From contig CAJWOI010000216.1 in NCBI GenBank assembly GCA_913044255.1, positions 1-5,404 on the forward strand: a stretch of DNA of 5,404 nucleotides. The letters are read 5' to 3'. Numbering within the stretch: position 1 is the first letter of the stretch; each line of letters begins with the position of its first letter. The position numbers were made by a program, and so were the translations under genes. The notes below the pieces were generated by a model. That model made no database searches and was not told where the DNA came from. It worked only from the letters and a program-made list of their open reading frames with translations. Shown piece by piece: positions 5,329-5,404 of the stretch. The stretch is from an uncultured Alphaproteobacteria bacterium (GTDB taxonomy: Bacteria > Pseudomonadota > Alphaproteobacteria > UBA7887).

Positions 5329-5404
5329 GTCCCCATCGTCTAGTGGTCCAGGACATCGGCCTCTCACGCCGAAAACGGGGGTTCGAGTCCCCCTGGGGAC
5401 GCCA
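5329..5404 (+). tRNA. tRNA-Glu, anticodon CTC
   Basis: The 76 bases fold as a full cloverleaf. The acceptor stem pairs GTCCCCA (5329-5335) with TGGGGAC (5394-5400). The D stem pairs GTCT (5338-5341) with GGAC (5351-5354). The anticodon stem pairs TCGGC (5356-5360) with GCCGA (5368-5372) around the loop CTCTCAC, whose anticodon CTC is at 5363-5365 and reads GAG. The T stem of five G-C pairs surrounds TTCGAGT (5382-5388). Discriminator G5401 and an encoded CCA (5402-5404) finish the gene. All stems are intact, with one T-G pair in the D stem. The window ends on the last base of CCA. Confidence 0.97.

Noticed and set aside
1..5404. CRISPR array, insertion sequence, toxin-antitoxin or phage-defence genes
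   Set aside because: I saw no regularly spaced repeats, transposase motifs, terminal inverted repeats or defence-type domains. All sizeable real genes are assigned to housekeeping or metabolic families or to the small membrane-protein family.

Overview
The window looks like a chromosomal housekeeping segment from an alphaproteobacterium, perhaps a Rhodospirillales-like or marine lineage of moderate GC content. The case rests on the PurA and RpoH sequences (RpoH box QKKLFFNLR), on rpoH sitting between purA and rluD, and on a small DUF6476-like membrane protein divergent from rluD. These are family resemblances recalled from memory; no database search was possible. Both ends look like arbitrary cuts: the left lies one or two codons inside purA, and the right falls exactly at the CCA of a tRNA gene.

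Layout from left to right. Positions 1-1287 (+) hold purA, complete except for its first residues. It converges on rpoH, the heat-shock sigma factor at 1344-2228 (-), across 56 bases with no clear terminator. Upstream of rpoH is a 154-base intergenic region with a possible promoter, a 15-base palindrome, and a leader that may encode a 20-codon peptide ending directly before the rpoH start codon. The leader can also fold so that the rpoH ribosome-binding site is paired. Next is rluD at about 2383-3357 (-), a 23S rRNA pseudouridine synthase. Back to back with it, across only a few tens of bases, is a three-gene rightward operon: a DUF6476-like single-pass membrane protein, an M67/JAMM-type metallopeptidase and a threonine-aldolase-family PLP enzyme. 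Its start and stop codons overlap at both junctions. After a 143-base spacer with a plausible sigma70-type promoter comes tRNA-Glu with anticodon CTC (5329-5404).

Functionally, purA (AMP synthesis), rpoH (stress transcription), rluD (ribosome modification) and tRNA-Glu are core genes with no obvious shared pathway. The rightward trio is probably translationally coupled, but what its products do together is unknown. The most interesting signal is the rpoH leader. An 11-base-pair stem with one bulged G would pair the rpoH Shine-Dalgarno sequence with the start region of the short leader ORF, as expected of an RNA thermometer or a translation-coupled switch.
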